64,000 nucleotides of DNA from an uncultured Collinsella sp. GTDB taxonomy: Bacteria; Actinomycetota; Coriobacteriia; Coriobacteriales; Coriobacteriaceae. The stretch is taken from assembly GCA_934667065.1 (NCBI GenBank), contig CAKULD010000004.1:124001-188000 (forward strand), in the 5' to 3' direction. Under the pieces are notes generated by a model. That model had not been told where the DNA came from. It saw only the letters and a list, made by a program, of their open reading frames with translations, and did not search any database. Shown in pieces: positions 20,021 through 28,334 of the stretch. The position numbers and the translations under genes were made by a program. The first letter of the stretch is position 1. Every line of letters starts with the position of its first letter.

Positions 20021-20500
20021 GTGTTTAGACCTCTACGCAGAAAGAAACGAGCCATTTCCGATGAGGCGGCACGCGAGCTGCTCGCCACTTGCAAGCGCGG
20101 CGTCTTTGCCGTTAACGGCGATGACGGCTACCCCTTTGCCGTTCCGGTGAACTACTTCTTCGATGCCGAGCACGACAAGATCTTCTTCCACGGGGCCAAG
20201 GCAGGGCACAAGGTCGACGCGCTCAAGCGCAGCGACAAGGTCTGTTTTACCGTCTACGGCAACGACTGGTATAAGGACGGGGACTGGGCGCCTTACGTAC
20301 AGAGCACAGTGGTCTTTGGCCGCTGCCGCCTAGTCGATGATGCCCCCGCGTTTGTTGAGGACCGAGTTCGCGAGCTCGCCCTTAAGTACTACCCCACGGC
20401 CGAAGAGGTTGAAGAGGAAATCGCCAAGGACATCAAGGGCGTTCAGCTGTACGAAATTACGATTGAGCATCTCTGCGGCAAGCAGATTCACGAAAAATAA
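20021..20500 (+). CDS. Pyridoxamine 5'-phosphate oxidase-family protein (NimA-like)
   Basis: 159 residues of the FMN-binding split-barrel fold. The N-terminus MFRPLRRKKRAIS and the core YPFAVPVNYFFD...IFFHGAKAGHKVDAL match the NimA-like branch associated with nitroimidazole reduction. Actual resistance cannot be inferred. The start is GTG at 20021 with AAGGGAA nine bases upstream. The family alignment begins exactly at this Met-Phe-Arg-Pro. It lies 46 nt after the hybrid kinase gene on the same strand and ends at a bidirectional terminator. Confidence 0.88.
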   Translation: MFRPLRRKKRAISDEAARELLATCKRGVFAVNGDDGYPFAVPVNYFFDAEHDKIFFHGAKAGHKVDALKRSDKVCFTVYGNDWYKDGDWAPYVQSTVVFGRCRLVDDAPAFVEDRVRELALKYYPTAEEVEEEIAKDIKGVQLYEITIEHLCGKQIHEK

Positions 20501-20527
20501 ACCCCGAAGCAGGTCTCGCAAATAGCA

Positions 20528-20567
20528 ATACGGCCCGGTTCCAACCGACGTTGGGACCGGGCCGTAT
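20528..20567. terminator. Bidirectional terminator
   Basis: The long stem ATACGGCCCGGTTCCAAC...GTTGGGACCGGGCCGTAT (one bulge) lies between convergent genes. On the plus strand CTTTACG follows. Confidence 0.8.
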
Positions 20568-20569
20568 CT

Positions 20570-22768
20570 TTACGATGCGTCAGCGGCGATATGGGCAAGT
20601 TCCTCAATAAGCTCCTGAGAGCTCACGGGTTTGCAGAGGTGCGCATTCATGCCCGCCTCGCGCGAGAGCCTGCGGTCGTCTGCGAAGGCGTTGGCGCTCA
20701 CGGCGATAATCGGCGTAGTCGTCGCATCTTCGCGATCGAGCGCTCGAATCTGACGCGTGGCCTCAAGGCCATCGATGCCGGGCATCATAATGTCCATGAG
20801 CACCACGTCGTATTCGTGCGGCGCGCTAGCGGCAAACGTCTCAACCGCCGACTCGCCGTCTTTGGCATGCGTCACGATAGCCCGGGCCCGGTCGAGCGTA
20901 AACTGAGCGATCTCGGCATTCAGGTCGTTATCCTCAACGAGCAGGATACGCAGGCCCTTCAGTGCGGCGCCGTCGCCCGCTTCCACGCGCTCGGCCACGG
21001 GCACCTCATTACGGTCGCACCGCTCAAGCGGCAGGCGAATGGTAAAGGTCGTGCCTTGCCCCAACGTGCTCGTAAAGTTCATGGTTCCACCCATAAGCTC
21101 AACGAGCTGCATGGCGATGGAGGCACCCAGACCGGTTCCCGACGATGCGCCCTCCACCTGTTGTTCCTCGCGGCTAAAGGGCTCGTACAGATGCTGCTGG
21201 AACTCCTCGCTCATGCCGATACCGTTGTCGGCAATTGTGTATTCATAGACGGGAGTTCCGGCTCCATCCGCCGGCTCCACCTCGCGGCACACCATGCGAA
21301 CATAGCCACCCTGGCGGTTGTACTTGACGGCATTGCCAGCAATGTTAACCAGCAAGCGCTTAAGGTGCGTCACGCTAACTCGAGCATAGGGATGCTCGAG
21401 GCCCTGCCGGTCGCAGTCGATCGTCACAAAACGCTCCTCGGCCTGGCGCTCAAGAATATCGCGAACCTCGTTGTTAAGCGTCACCAAATTGGTGGGCACC
21501 GGATCCAAGTCGACCTGACCGCTCTCCAGACGGCTCATATCGAGGGCCTCGTTGGCAAGGTCGAGCAGCAGGCCCGAAGCCGTCCAAATCTTCGCGCGGC
21601 ACTCGTTTTGCTTTTGCAGGTCATCCGCGTTGGCATCGCCTACCTCGACCATACCGCGAATACCGTTGATGGGCGTGCGCAGGTCGTGGCTCATACGGCG
21701 CAAGAACTCAGTCTTTGCCGAGTTGGCCGACGACGCCTCGCGCGCCGCTTCGGCCAGCTTGTCGCCATAATCGCGCTCCTGCTGCAGCAGGTCCGCCAGA
21801 CGCCTGCGGTCGGAGCGGCGGCGGACCAGCACCACGGCGATTATGGCACCGCCATAGAGCAGGAGCACGCAGGCGACAACAGCGGCAACGATCTCAAAGT
21901 AGCGCTGCGCCGGGGCGTAGGTGTACACGTAGAATTTACGCGCCTTGCCGTACGTGCCCAAATACCACTCACCGTCGGTGTTGACCAGCCGCACCTTGCC
22001 GGCCAGGCAGTTTTTCTTGATGCCGTTAACAATGGTGACATCCGTCGCGGGCAGATCGAACACGCCCAATATGGTGGGCTCGACCGTGTTGGTCGCGACG
22101 ACCTTGCCGTCGTTCTCAATCACGATATCGCCGCTGTCGATGGTTTTGTATCCGTCAAGCAGGCTCTGCAGCTTGAGCGTATTGCTCGTGACCTCCTTGG
22201 CACTCTGGTGCCTCACCGCAACGACGATGCCATCGTCATCCTGACGAGCCACGCAGCCAATGTCTGCAACCGAGTCATCTGCAAGCGTAATGCGGGAGGT
22301 GTAGGACTTAAGCGGGTAAGCCGCCACCTCGAGCACGGGCGCTTCTTTGAGATAGGCGGCAAGTGCCCCGTAGTTCACCTCGTCCGTCGAGGACTCGGCC
22401 ACCAGATTGCCCGACGCGTCCGTCACGATGAGCGCGCTCACGTTGAACTGATCGGCATATTGCTCCAGCGTAGCGCTGTCCGTAGAACCGTCGCGCTGTA
22501 TGTCGCGCGCTGCCTCGCCGGCGACCTCCATAACGCGAATCAAGTTTTTGGTTGTGTAAGCGCTGTTGAACGCGTCGTAGGAGAGGCTCTGCGCGGCGAC
22601 GTAGTCAACAACGTCGGCAAAGCGCTTCTCGGCCTGAGCCTTCGTGTAGCCATAGCTCACCATGCCGGCAGCCAGCGACAGCAGCACGCCAACCACGGCT
22701 GCGGCCACCCATACCCACGACGCAAAAGCGCCGCGGTTCTCGGTGCCAAAACGCTGTTCGTTGGTCAT
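20570..22768 (-). CDS. Membrane-bound hybrid histidine kinase, partner of SBP lipoprotein
   Basis: 732 residues. Membrane helix at about 17-40, extracytoplasmic sensor region to about 285 (Cache-like alpha/beta pattern, weak), second helix at about 288-312. HisKA has His361 in MSHDLRTPINGIRGM, then HATPase_c (DNGIGMSEEF, GTGLGASI) and a receiver with Asp659 in LMDIMMPGIDG. No HPt is present. The ATG overlaps the stop of the upstream SBP lipoprotein gene by four bases (ATGA), so the two are translated together. The lipoprotein probably supplies the ligand signal (inference from coupling and from the fused homologue at 17170-19974). Confidence 0.9.
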   Translation of the reverse strand: MTNEQRFGTENRGAFASWVWVAAAVVGVLLSLAAGMVSYGYTKAQAEKRFADVVDYVAAQSLSYDAFNSAYTTKNLIRVMEVAGEAARDIQRDGSTDSATLEQYADQFNVSALIVTDASGNLVAESSTDEVNYGALAAYLKEAPVLEVAAYPLKSYTSRITLADDSVADIGCVARQDDDGIVVAVRHQSAKEVTSNTLKLQSLLDGYKTIDSGDIVIENDGKVVATNTVEPTILGVFDLPATDVTIVNGIKKNCLAGKVRLVNTDGEWYLGTYGKARKFYVYTYAPAQRYFEIVAAVVACVLLLYGGAIIAVVLVRRRSDRRRLADLLQQERDYGDKLAEAAREASSANSAKTEFLRRMSHDLRTPINGIRGMVEVGDANADDLQKQNECRAKIWTASGLLLDLANEALDMSRLESGQVDLDPVPTNLVTLNNEVRDILERQAEERFVTIDCDRQGLEHPYARVSVTHLKRLLVNIAGNAVKYNRQGGYVRMVCREVEPADGAGTPVYEYTIADNGIGMSEEFQQHLYEPFSREEQQVEGASSGTGLGASIAMQLVELMGGTMNFTSTLGQGTTFTIRLPLERCDRNEVPVAERVEAGDGAALKGLRILLVEDNDLNAEIAQFTLDRARAIVTHAKDGESAVETFAASAPHEYDVVLMDIMMPGIDGLEATRQIRALDREDATTTPIIAVSANAFADDRRLSREAGMNAHLCKPVSSQELIEELAHIAADAS

Positions 22769-23634
22769 GACAGGCCCTCCATATCCAAAAACGGCGAAGG
22801 GTCATCAAAATACTTGGACACCAGGCGCTCCATGGTGCCGTCGGCGAGCATCTCTTGGTAGGCGCGCGTAAGCTTGGCATCGATACCACGCGTATCGTTG
22901 ATATCGAAAGCGGTGCCCAGGCCAACTTCCAGCAGCGGCTCATCCAGAATGCGATACGTCACGCCGTAGTCCTTCTCGTAGGTGAGCAACGAGGACTCGT
23001 GTGCGGCGATGGCATCGGCCAAGCCCTCGCCGAGCGCAGGGTTCAGGTACGAGCGGTCCGAAAAGCTGTAAAGCTCTTTGATCTGCGGGACGTTTTCATT
23101 CAGCCGATTGAGCAAGATCGTCTCGGGCTTGGTCGTAGACTGAACGGCGACGACTTTGTCCTCAAGATCGGCCAGCGTGTAAATGTCGCTCTCGGGATCG
23201 ACCGCGACCACCTGGCGACTCGCCAGGTACGGACCGGCCCAGCGATACTCGCCCTCGCGGCCCGTCATGGTAAAGCTGCCCATAACGCAGTCGAGCTCAC
23301 CGCTCGCCAACAGCTCTTTCTTCTTTTCCCAATCGATGAGCTGGTACTTTGGCTTGTAGCCAATGCGGGCCAGGGCCTCGGTCAGAATCTCGACATCGAG
23401 GCCGACGATATTGCCGTATTCGTCATTATTCACAAAGGGAGGATAAAGGTCGCTGCCGACGTTAAGGGTTTTGAGGTCATCTTCTTGAGTCTGCGAGCCA
23501 TTCGCGGCTTCGGAGGACACCTTTTGGGCGCTATCGCCCGACCAAGAGCAACCGGCCATCACCACGCCAAAGACGCCCACCAACGCGAGCGCAATGAACA
23601 GCATTGTGACAATCGAGCGGCGGGGTCTTTTCAT
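22765..23634 (-). CDS. SBP_bac_3 lipoprotein coupled to sensor kinase
   Basis: 289 residues. The lipoprotein signal peptide has lipobox VMAGC and lipidation at Cys29. The mature part is a type II periplasmic-binding fold of the amino-acid/polar-solute class (LNVGSDLYPPFV, GNIVGLDVEILTEALARIGY, LDCVMGSFTMT, VVAVQSTTKPE). No ABC permease or ATPase gene accompanies it. Its only partner is the overlapping hybrid kinase gene, so it is more likely a receptor subunit than a transport component. The ligand is unknown. The ATG is preceded by GAAAGACC, a weak ribosome-binding site. Confidence 0.88.
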   Translation of the reverse strand: MKRPRRSIVTMLFIALALVGVFGVVMAGCSWSGDSAQKVSSEAANGSQTQEDDLKTLNVGSDLYPPFVNNDEYGNIVGLDVEILTEALARIGYKPKYQLIDWEKKKELLASGELDCVMGSFTMTGREGEYRWAGPYLASRQVVAVDPESDIYTLADLEDKVVAVQSTTKPETILLNRLNENVPQIKELYSFSDRSYLNPALGEGLADAIAAHESSLLTYEKDYGVTYRILDEPLLEVGLGTAFDINDTRGIDAKLTRAYQEMLADGTMERLVSKYFDDPSPFLDMEGLS

Positions 23635-23725
23635 CGAGCTCCAGATGGTCTTTCCTGCAGACAGAGTTTTCTAATAATAGCAGGCACCACGCCGTTGGCG
23701 CGCATTGATTACATTCGCCTTGCCA

Positions 23726-23763
23726 TACGGGGCCTTTTGGCCACGCCGCCAAAAGACCCCGTA
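23726..23763. other. Terminator-like hairpin without T-run
   Basis: TACGGGGCCTTTTGG pairs with CCAAAAGACCCCGTA (14 of 15) around an 8-nt loop, 16 nt past the PatB stop. No T-tract follows on either strand. It may stabilise mRNA 3' ends or act as a weak terminator. Confidence 0.45.
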
Positions 23764-23778
23764 CCTGCTGTCTTGTTG

Positions 23779-24990
23779 CTATGCATTAAATACGTAGCGG
23801 TCCAAGCGCTCGCACGCCTCCTGTACGCGCGAGAGCGGCAGGGCCAGGTTCACGCGAATGTGGCAGGGTCCGCGGAACGGGCGGCCGTCCTGGTAGCCCA
23901 CGCCCACACGCGCGCCCTCGTCAAGCAGCCACTGAATATCGCGACCGTGCTCACGGCACCACTCGGTGCAGTCCAAGAACACCATGTAGGTGCCCTGCGG
24001 GCGCGAATAGGCCACGCCCTTAAAATGCTCATCCACGTAGTCGCAGAAGTAGTCGACGTTGCCCTTGATGACCTCGTTGAGCTCGTCAACCCACTCGTAG
24101 CCCTGCGGCTGGTAGGCACCGATGAGCGCGTGCATTGAAAGAACGTTCATCTCGTTGTAGTGCGTCTTGTTGGACACGGCGCACACGCGATCGCGCAACG
24201 TCTCGTTGTAGATGACGTGGTAGCTGCCGACCAGGCCCGCCAGGTTGAAGGTCTTGCTGGGCGCGTAGAGGGCGACCGTGCGCATGCGGGCGTCCTCGCT
24301 CACCGACTGCGTCGGGATGTGCTTGTGCCCGGGACGGATGATGTCGGACCAAATCTCGTCCGAGATCACCACGCAATCATGCTGGCGATAGATGTCCATG
24401 GCGCGCTCAATCTCGTCGCGCTCCCACACGCGGCCGCAGGGGTTGTGCGGCGAGCAGAAAATCACGACATGGATGTGGTTTTGCGCGAGCTTGCGCTCCA
24501 TGTCCTCAAAGTCCATACGCCATACGCCCTGGTCATCGAGCTTAAGCGGGCTGTGCACAATGCGGTAGCCCGCAGCCTCAATGGACTTGGTAAAGCCGAT
24601 GTAGGTGGGGCTATGGACCAGCACTGCGTCGCCCGGCTGGACGTACGCGCGCAGCGTCGACACGACGCCGCCCAGCACGCCGTTCTCGTAGCCGATATGC
24701 TCGGGAAGCAGACCCTCAACGCCGTTGCGACGGCTCTGCCATTCGATGATGCGGTCGAAGTACTCGGCGCGCGGATCAAAGTAGCCAAACATAGGGTGCT
24801 GGGCGCGCTGAATGATGTGTTCCTGGACCGTGGGCACCGTAGCAAAGTTCATATCCGCCACCCACATCGGGATGCGGTCGAAGCCCTCATCGGGTGCGTT
24901 TGGCGCCATACCGGGGATCTCGCCCCAGGAGTCAACGGCGACGGCGTCCATGTTGTGACGGTCGATAAGCGAGGTGAAGTCGTATTTCAT
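23779..24990 (-). CDS. MalY/PatB-type pyridoxal-phosphate C-S lyase or aminotransferase
   Basis: 403 residues, fold-type I PLP enzyme. Lys246 in APSKTFNLAG is the Schiff-base lysine. Other fold landmarks are SPHNPCGRVW, VVISDEIWSD and PMWVADMNF near the N-terminus, the last typical of the MalY/PatB branch. Members cleave cystathionine or cysteine conjugates, releasing pyruvate, ammonia and thiol. A transaminase role cannot be excluded. ATG at 24990 with CGGGAGCC upstream. The gene stands alone. Confidence 0.88.
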   Translation of the reverse strand: MKYDFTSLIDRHNMDAVAVDSWGEIPGMAPNAPDEGFDRIPMWVADMNFATVPTVQEHIIQRAQHPMFGYFDPRAEYFDRIIEWQSRRNGVEGLLPEHIGYENGVLGGVVSTLRAYVQPGDAVLVHSPTYIGFTKSIEAAGYRIVHSPLKLDDQGVWRMDFEDMERKLAQNHIHVVIFCSPHNPCGRVWERDEIERAMDIYRQHDCVVISDEIWSDIIRPGHKHIPTQSVSEDARMRTVALYAPSKTFNLAGLVGSYHVIYNETLRDRVCAVSNKTHYNEMNVLSMHALIGAYQPQGYEWVDELNEVIKGNVDYFCDYVDEHFKGVAYSRPQGTYMVFLDCTEWCREHGRDIQWLLDEGARVGVGYQDGRPFRGPCHIRVNLALPLSRVQEACERLDRYVFNA

Positions 24991-25102
24991 GCTGGGCTCC
25001 CGTGCAAAGTGGATTGGTTCGGTAGGCGTTATTGTCCACCAGGATGGACGGCTTTGGCACGGGTTTTGGGGTTGAATTTGACTGATGAGGGCGGGCGGCC
25101 AG

Positions 25103-25840
25103 CTAGTCCTGAGCTTCGGTGACGGCCGTTACGGTCAGCTGTGTCTCATCGACCGTAAACGACACGTCGAGCCCGGCGTAGGCCAAGTGGTAGACACGAT
25201 CGGGCTCGTGCTTGCTACCAGCGCGGCGCGGATCTTGGCGAAGGACCTCAATCAGGCCTGGCAGTTTTGTAGGCGGAACCTCGCCTTGCAACGCTTGTGG
25301 GAACTCGACGTTGAGCTCTTGCCACGGGTTGTCCTCGATCCAGCCGCCCGTTGCGTCAGGGTGGCAATCCGCAAACGGAATGTAGGGTTTGATGTCGTAG
25401 ATGGGCGTGCCGTCGCGCAGGTCGGCGCCCAACACATAGATGATGGGACCGTTATCGGTGAGCTCAACACGGTCAAGCTTTACGCAGGTGAGGCCGATAG
25501 GATTGGGGCGAAACGGACTACGCGTGGCAAACACGCCCACGCGCTCGGCACCACCCAGGCGCGGCGGACGCACGGTCTTTGACCACCTAGCATTGGTACC
25601 GGCCTTGTCCCGCATCTTGACATCGGCAGCAATATCCTCTGCCGTGCCGCCGGGCGTTCCATTTTCAAAACGCCAAAGCAGCCATAAGTGTGAGAAAGAC
25701 TCGAGTCCCGCAACCGCGGCGTTAGAGGCAAACTCCGGCTCAAAGACAATGCGCCCCTGTAGATGAGGCGCCAAAAAGCTGTTGCGCGGAATGCCAAACT
25801 TCTGCGGCAGGTCGGTATGTATGCGTGCAATAGGTTCCAT
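25103..25840 (-). CDS. trmO: tRNA (N6-threonylcarbamoyladenosine37-N6)-methyltransferase TrmO
   Basis: 245 residues, usual for TrmO (YaeB/UPF0066). The N-terminal beta-barrel domain is recognisable from the conserved GVFATRSPFRPNPIGLT block and DGTPIYDIKPYIPFAD. It uses SAM to methylate t6A37 in tRNA-Thr, improving decoding. A C-terminal extension (about 175-245) corresponds to the family's small second domain. The start is placed at ATG 25840 by family alignment. No Shine-Dalgarno is visible, but TACAAT occurs just upstream, so a leaderless or near-leaderless transcript is possible. Divergent from the XRE/TipAS regulator. Confidence 0.88.
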   Translation of the reverse strand: MEPIARIHTDLPQKFGIPRNSFLAPHLQGRIVFEPEFASNAAVAGLESFSHLWLLWRFENGTPGGTAEDIAADVKMRDKAGTNARWSKTVRPPRLGGAERVGVFATRSPFRPNPIGLTCVKLDRVELTDNGPIIYVLGADLRDGTPIYDIKPYIPFADCHPDATGGWIEDNPWQELNVEFPQALQGEVPPTKLPGLIEVLRQDPRRAGSKHEPDRVYHLAYAGLDVSFTVDETQLTVTAVTEAQD

Positions 25841-25981
25841 GCCGGTCATTGTACGGCATGGGCGCACGAGGCGCTGCGCGCAATCCCCCACCGCGGTCGC
25901 CGAACGTGCAACCAACGGTTGCTTGGAAGGGCACCGGCCGCCGCGTATGCTTAAGCCATCAACCGGCAGAAAGGAGCCGTC

Positions 25982-26809
25982 ATGGCCTTTGCAGAAAAAC
26001 TCATCGCCGTCCGTCGCGCCAATAATCTCACCCAAGAGCAGCTCGCCGCCAAGCTCTACGTAACGCGCCAAGCTGTCAGCCGTTGGGAGCGCGGCGAGGT
26101 CACGCCGGGCATCGATATGATGAAACTCATTGCCGCTGTGACCGGAGAGCCACTGTCCCATCTGCTCGAAATGCCCGAACACTACTGCGAGAGCTGCGGC
26201 ATGCTGCTCACGCCCGATGACTGCGGCACCGACGCTACGGGCGCCACGACCGATCATTACTGCAAATGGTGCTACGACCACGGCAAGTACACCTACGAGA
26301 CCACCATGGAGGCAATGATCGAGGATTGTGCCCCGCGCCTGGCGCAAAACACCGGCATGTCACTCGACGAAGCCGTTTCGCTCATGGGCGCCGTCCTACC
26401 GCAACTAGAGCGCTGGCGCACCGTGCAGGAAAACGAGAAGCGCTACGGTGCCGAAGCTCGAGCTCGCTATGGCGATGAAGCCGTCGATGCGGCAAACGAC
26501 GCGCTGCTGGACATGGACCCTCAGACATGGAACGACATGAAGGAGCTTGAACGTGCCATTTTGGGCCAGCTCTCGATTGCCATGGGCGATGGCGAACCGG
26601 AAGGCAGCGAGGCTCGCAAGCTCGTCGCGATGCATCGCCGCTGGATTGCTCTCAACTGGGGCAGCGAGCCCCAAGATGAAGCGTACCGGGGCCTCGCACG
26701 CGGCTATCTTGCCGACCAGCGCTTTGTAGACTACTACGACAAGCCTTGCGGAGACGGAGCCACGGCGCTCTTGGTCCAGGCCATCGAGTCGTCACTAACT
26801 CACGCATAG
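25982..26809 (+). CDS. XRE regulator with zinc-ribbon and TipAS-like ligand domain
   Basis: 275 residues in three parts. Residues 1-62 form an XRE helix-turn-helix (NNLTQEQLAAKLYVTRQAVS). Residues 68-100 form a zinc-ribbon-like motif, CESCGMLL and CKWCYDHG, with four Cys. From about 150 to 275 the sequence follows the TipAS antibiotic-recognition fold: YGDEAVDAAN, then AMGDGEPEGSEARKLVAMHR, then YLADQRFVDYYDKPCGDG. TipAS is normally attached to a MerR-type DNA-binding domain and binds thiopeptides; here it is joined to an XRE head. ATG at 25982 with AAAGGAG eight bases upstream. A role as drug-responsive regulator is inferred. Confidence 0.85.
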   Translation: MAFAEKLIAVRRANNLTQEQLAAKLYVTRQAVSRWERGEVTPGIDMMKLIAAVTGEPLSHLLEMPEHYCESCGMLLTPDDCGTDATGATTDHYCKWCYDHGKYTYETTMEAMIEDCAPRLAQNTGMSLDEAVSLMGAVLPQLERWRTVQENEKRYGAEARARYGDEAVDAANDALLDMDPQTWNDMKELERAILGQLSIAMGDGEPEGSEARKLVAMHRRWIALNWGSEPQDEAYRGLARGYLADQRFVDYYDKPCGDGATALLVQAIESSLTHA

Positions 26810-26860
26810 ACCGCGGCGGCTTTGGGTATCTCAATCGAAACCTCAACCGATTGGAGGCCT

Positions 26861-27106
26861 ATGGCTACTCATCACGATCTCACCCTGTACGTTATGACCG
26901 GCTGCCCGTATTGCATAAAGGTCAAGCGCTTCCTGGCGGATAACGGCGTCACCATCCCCGAGCGCAACATCTCAACCGATGCCGAAGCCGAACAGACACT
27001 CATCGTCGTCGGCGGAAAGCGCCAGGTTCCCTGCCTGTTCATTGACGGCAAACCGCTCTACGAGTCAAACGACATCATCGCATGGGCGCAGGAGAATCTG
27101 CTCTAG
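26861..27106 (+). CDS. Glutaredoxin-like protein
   Basis: 81 residues. The thioredoxin-fold redox motif is CPYC (Cys15, Cys18), followed by the glutaredoxin signatures VPCLFIDGKPLYES (cis-Pro region) and DIIAWAQENL. ATG at 26861 with TTGGAGG five bases upstream. A longer frame from 26822 has no ribosome-binding site. It is 51 nt after the XRE/TipAS gene on the same strand and may be cotranscribed. Followed at once by palindromic element A1. Confidence 0.9.
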   Translation: MATHHDLTLYVMTGCPYCIKVKRFLADNGVTIPERNISTDAEAEQTLIVVGGKRQVPCLFIDGKPLYESNDIIAWAQENLL

Positions 27107-27151
27107 CATGCGCGTTGCGACCGGTTCGCCCCAACCCATACGACCCAAACA

Positions 27152-27206
27152 TGTACACCAGCATCCAAAGTCGACCATTTTCGACATCTTTGGATGCTGG
27201 TGTACA
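27152..27206. repeat. Palindromic element A1
   Basis: TGTACACCAGCATCCAAA pairs with TTTGGATGCTGGTGTACA across a 19-nt centre containing TCGA...TCGA. Further copies are at 28218-28272 and 33191-33245. Followed within 20 nt by a B-type half element, as in the 33.2-kb copy. Confidence 0.9.
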
Positions 27207-27225
27207 GCTTATTGCAGGTAGTCAT

Positions 27226-27261
27226 CGGGGACGTTCTTAAATGACTAGTCGTTTCAGTCGG
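27226..27261. repeat. Partial palindromic element B2
   Basis: GGGGACGTTCTTAAATGACTAGTCGTTTC retains the left arm and centre of the B element. The right arm (AAGAACGTCCCC in the 33.2-kb copy) is lost. Confidence 0.75.
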
Positions 27262-27321
27262 CCTTTGGATCATAGTTGCTTGAGGTCGCCTGACACCCCT
27301 GGATAGGGCGTCTGTAGATAG

Positions 27322-27555
27322 CCGTGGTCAAAAAAGAGCAAATATGAGTACTGTTACCACTTTAGTAGCAGCGTTTTTAATCAATTCAGAGGCTATTCAA
27401 CCTTTCATGCGTCCACAAACGGCGTTATTTCTCCCCATATGTTCAATAAAAGAGACTCATAATGGGATTAAATCTCATCAAGGTGTGCATTTTTGAGCAA
27501 GATAAATGCAGCCAAAATGGCAACAGTACTCATATTTGATCTTTTTTGGCCGCGG
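27322..27555. mobile_element. MITE-like AT-rich inverted-repeat element
   Basis: The 43-bp terminal arms start CCGTGGTCAAAAAAGAG and end CTTTTTTGGCCGCGG. They match at about 36 of 43 positions, including an exact 17-bp block CAAATATGAGTACTGTT. The 148-bp interior is AT-rich and has no long ORF. No target-site duplication was recognised. Proposed as a non-autonomous element from structure only. Confidence 0.6.
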
Positions 27556-27605
27556 CCTTCCAGGCAAGCCGTTGGGGACGGCTCAAAATGACGAATCTGG
27601 CATTT

Positions 27606-27654
27606 GGACGCTCTTTCCTTAAATCACCAGTCGCTAAAGAACACCCAATGACTA
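27606..27654. repeat. Degenerate palindromic element B3
   Basis: GGACGCTCTTTCCTTAAATC...AAAGAACACCCAATGACT retains both arm remnants and the central CAGTCG of the B family. Confidence 0.5.
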
Positions 27655-27923
27655 CTCGATTCGCGACACGCTGCGTCGCGAATTGGGATGGTCTCGCTGC
27701 CGAACATATAAGCACTCCCCTCTGAAAGCTCAATGAGCGTTCAAATTCCAAGCTAAAAACGAAGAAATATCGAAACCATCGATGCTCATTTCCAATCGAA
27801 AAAACTAGTCAGAACAAGCTAATTAGCTTGATAAGCTGCTTGTATTTTTGTCTACAAAACTGTATACAAAAAAGAGAATCCGAGAATCAGCGCTCGACAT
27901 TATGCCAATCGATAGGAGGCGCT

Positions 27924-28190
27924 ATGGATGCTAAGCAGCTCGAGAAGATGATGGGATTTGCCCCTGGAGAGCTTGAGAAAGCCGCAGAAGCCTACGAGAA
28001 AGATGAATGGCCGAAAGGCCGTACCATCAAGTTGGGAAGGCCGCCGATCTCTGACGAGCCAAGCGTTGTTTTATCGGCGCGTGTGGGCGAATCGGTTCTT
28101 GAAGCGTTTGACGAAAAGGCGAAGCGCCATGGGCAAACACGCACAGAGCGACTCAGGGAGCTTATTACACTCGACGCGATGATTGCCTAA
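27924..28190 (+). CDS. Orphan ribbon-helix-helix (CopG-like) protein, antitoxin-like
   Basis: 88 residues. The N-terminal half is acidic and helical (KQLEKMMGFAPGELEKA). The C-terminal part VVLSARVGESVLEAFDEKA followed by GQTRTERLRELI fits a ribbon-helix-helix DNA-binding fold, as in many antitoxins. ATG at 27924 with AGGAGG five bases upstream is a very strong start. Dyads upstream (27841-27868) could be an autoregulatory operator. No toxin-like ORF is adjacent on either side: upstream is repeat DNA, and downstream is element A2 and a convergent nitroreductase gene. It may be a solitary regulator or a remnant of a toxin-antitoxin pair. Confidence 0.75.
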   Translation: MDAKQLEKMMGFAPGELEKAAEAYEKDEWPKGRTIKLGRPPISDEPSVVLSARVGESVLEAFDEKAKRHGQTRTERLRELITLDAMIA

Positions 28191-28217
28191 ACTCCACTCC
28201 CCCGCCGAGCCTAAACA

Positions 28218-28272
28218 TGTACGTCAGCATCCAAAGTCGACATTTTTCGACATCTTTGGAGGCTGACGTACA
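28218..28272. repeat. Palindromic element A2 (compensated variant)
   Basis: TGTACGTCAGCATCCAAAG...CTTTGGAGGCTGACGTACA. Relative to A1/A3, left-arm ACC is GTC-shifted and the right arm has the matching changes, so pairing is preserved at two substituted positions. One G-T mismatch is present. Confidence 0.85.
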
Positions 28273-28334
28273 GCTTTTTAGAGACGAGCGAAGCAAACGA
28301 TCCGTTTTACCCCGTCCCCAAGGAATCATTTTTG

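Larger units (their letters stand above)
27107..27923. other. 817-bp gene-free repeat nest
   Basis: No credible gene is present. The stretch is lower in GC than its surroundings and contains A1 (27152-27206), a partial B element (27226-27261), a 234-bp inverted-repeat element (27322-27555), a degenerate B copy (27606-27654) and a hairpin ATTCGCGAC...GTCGCGAAT (27659-27683). Dyads TGTATTTTTGTCTACA and TGTATACA (27841-27868) lie upstream of the ribbon-helix-helix gene. Confidence 0.8.

Noticed and set aside
23726..23763. Intrinsic terminator of the PatB-like gene
   Set aside because: Stem is strong but lacks a T-tract on either strand, so it is kept only as a hairpin.
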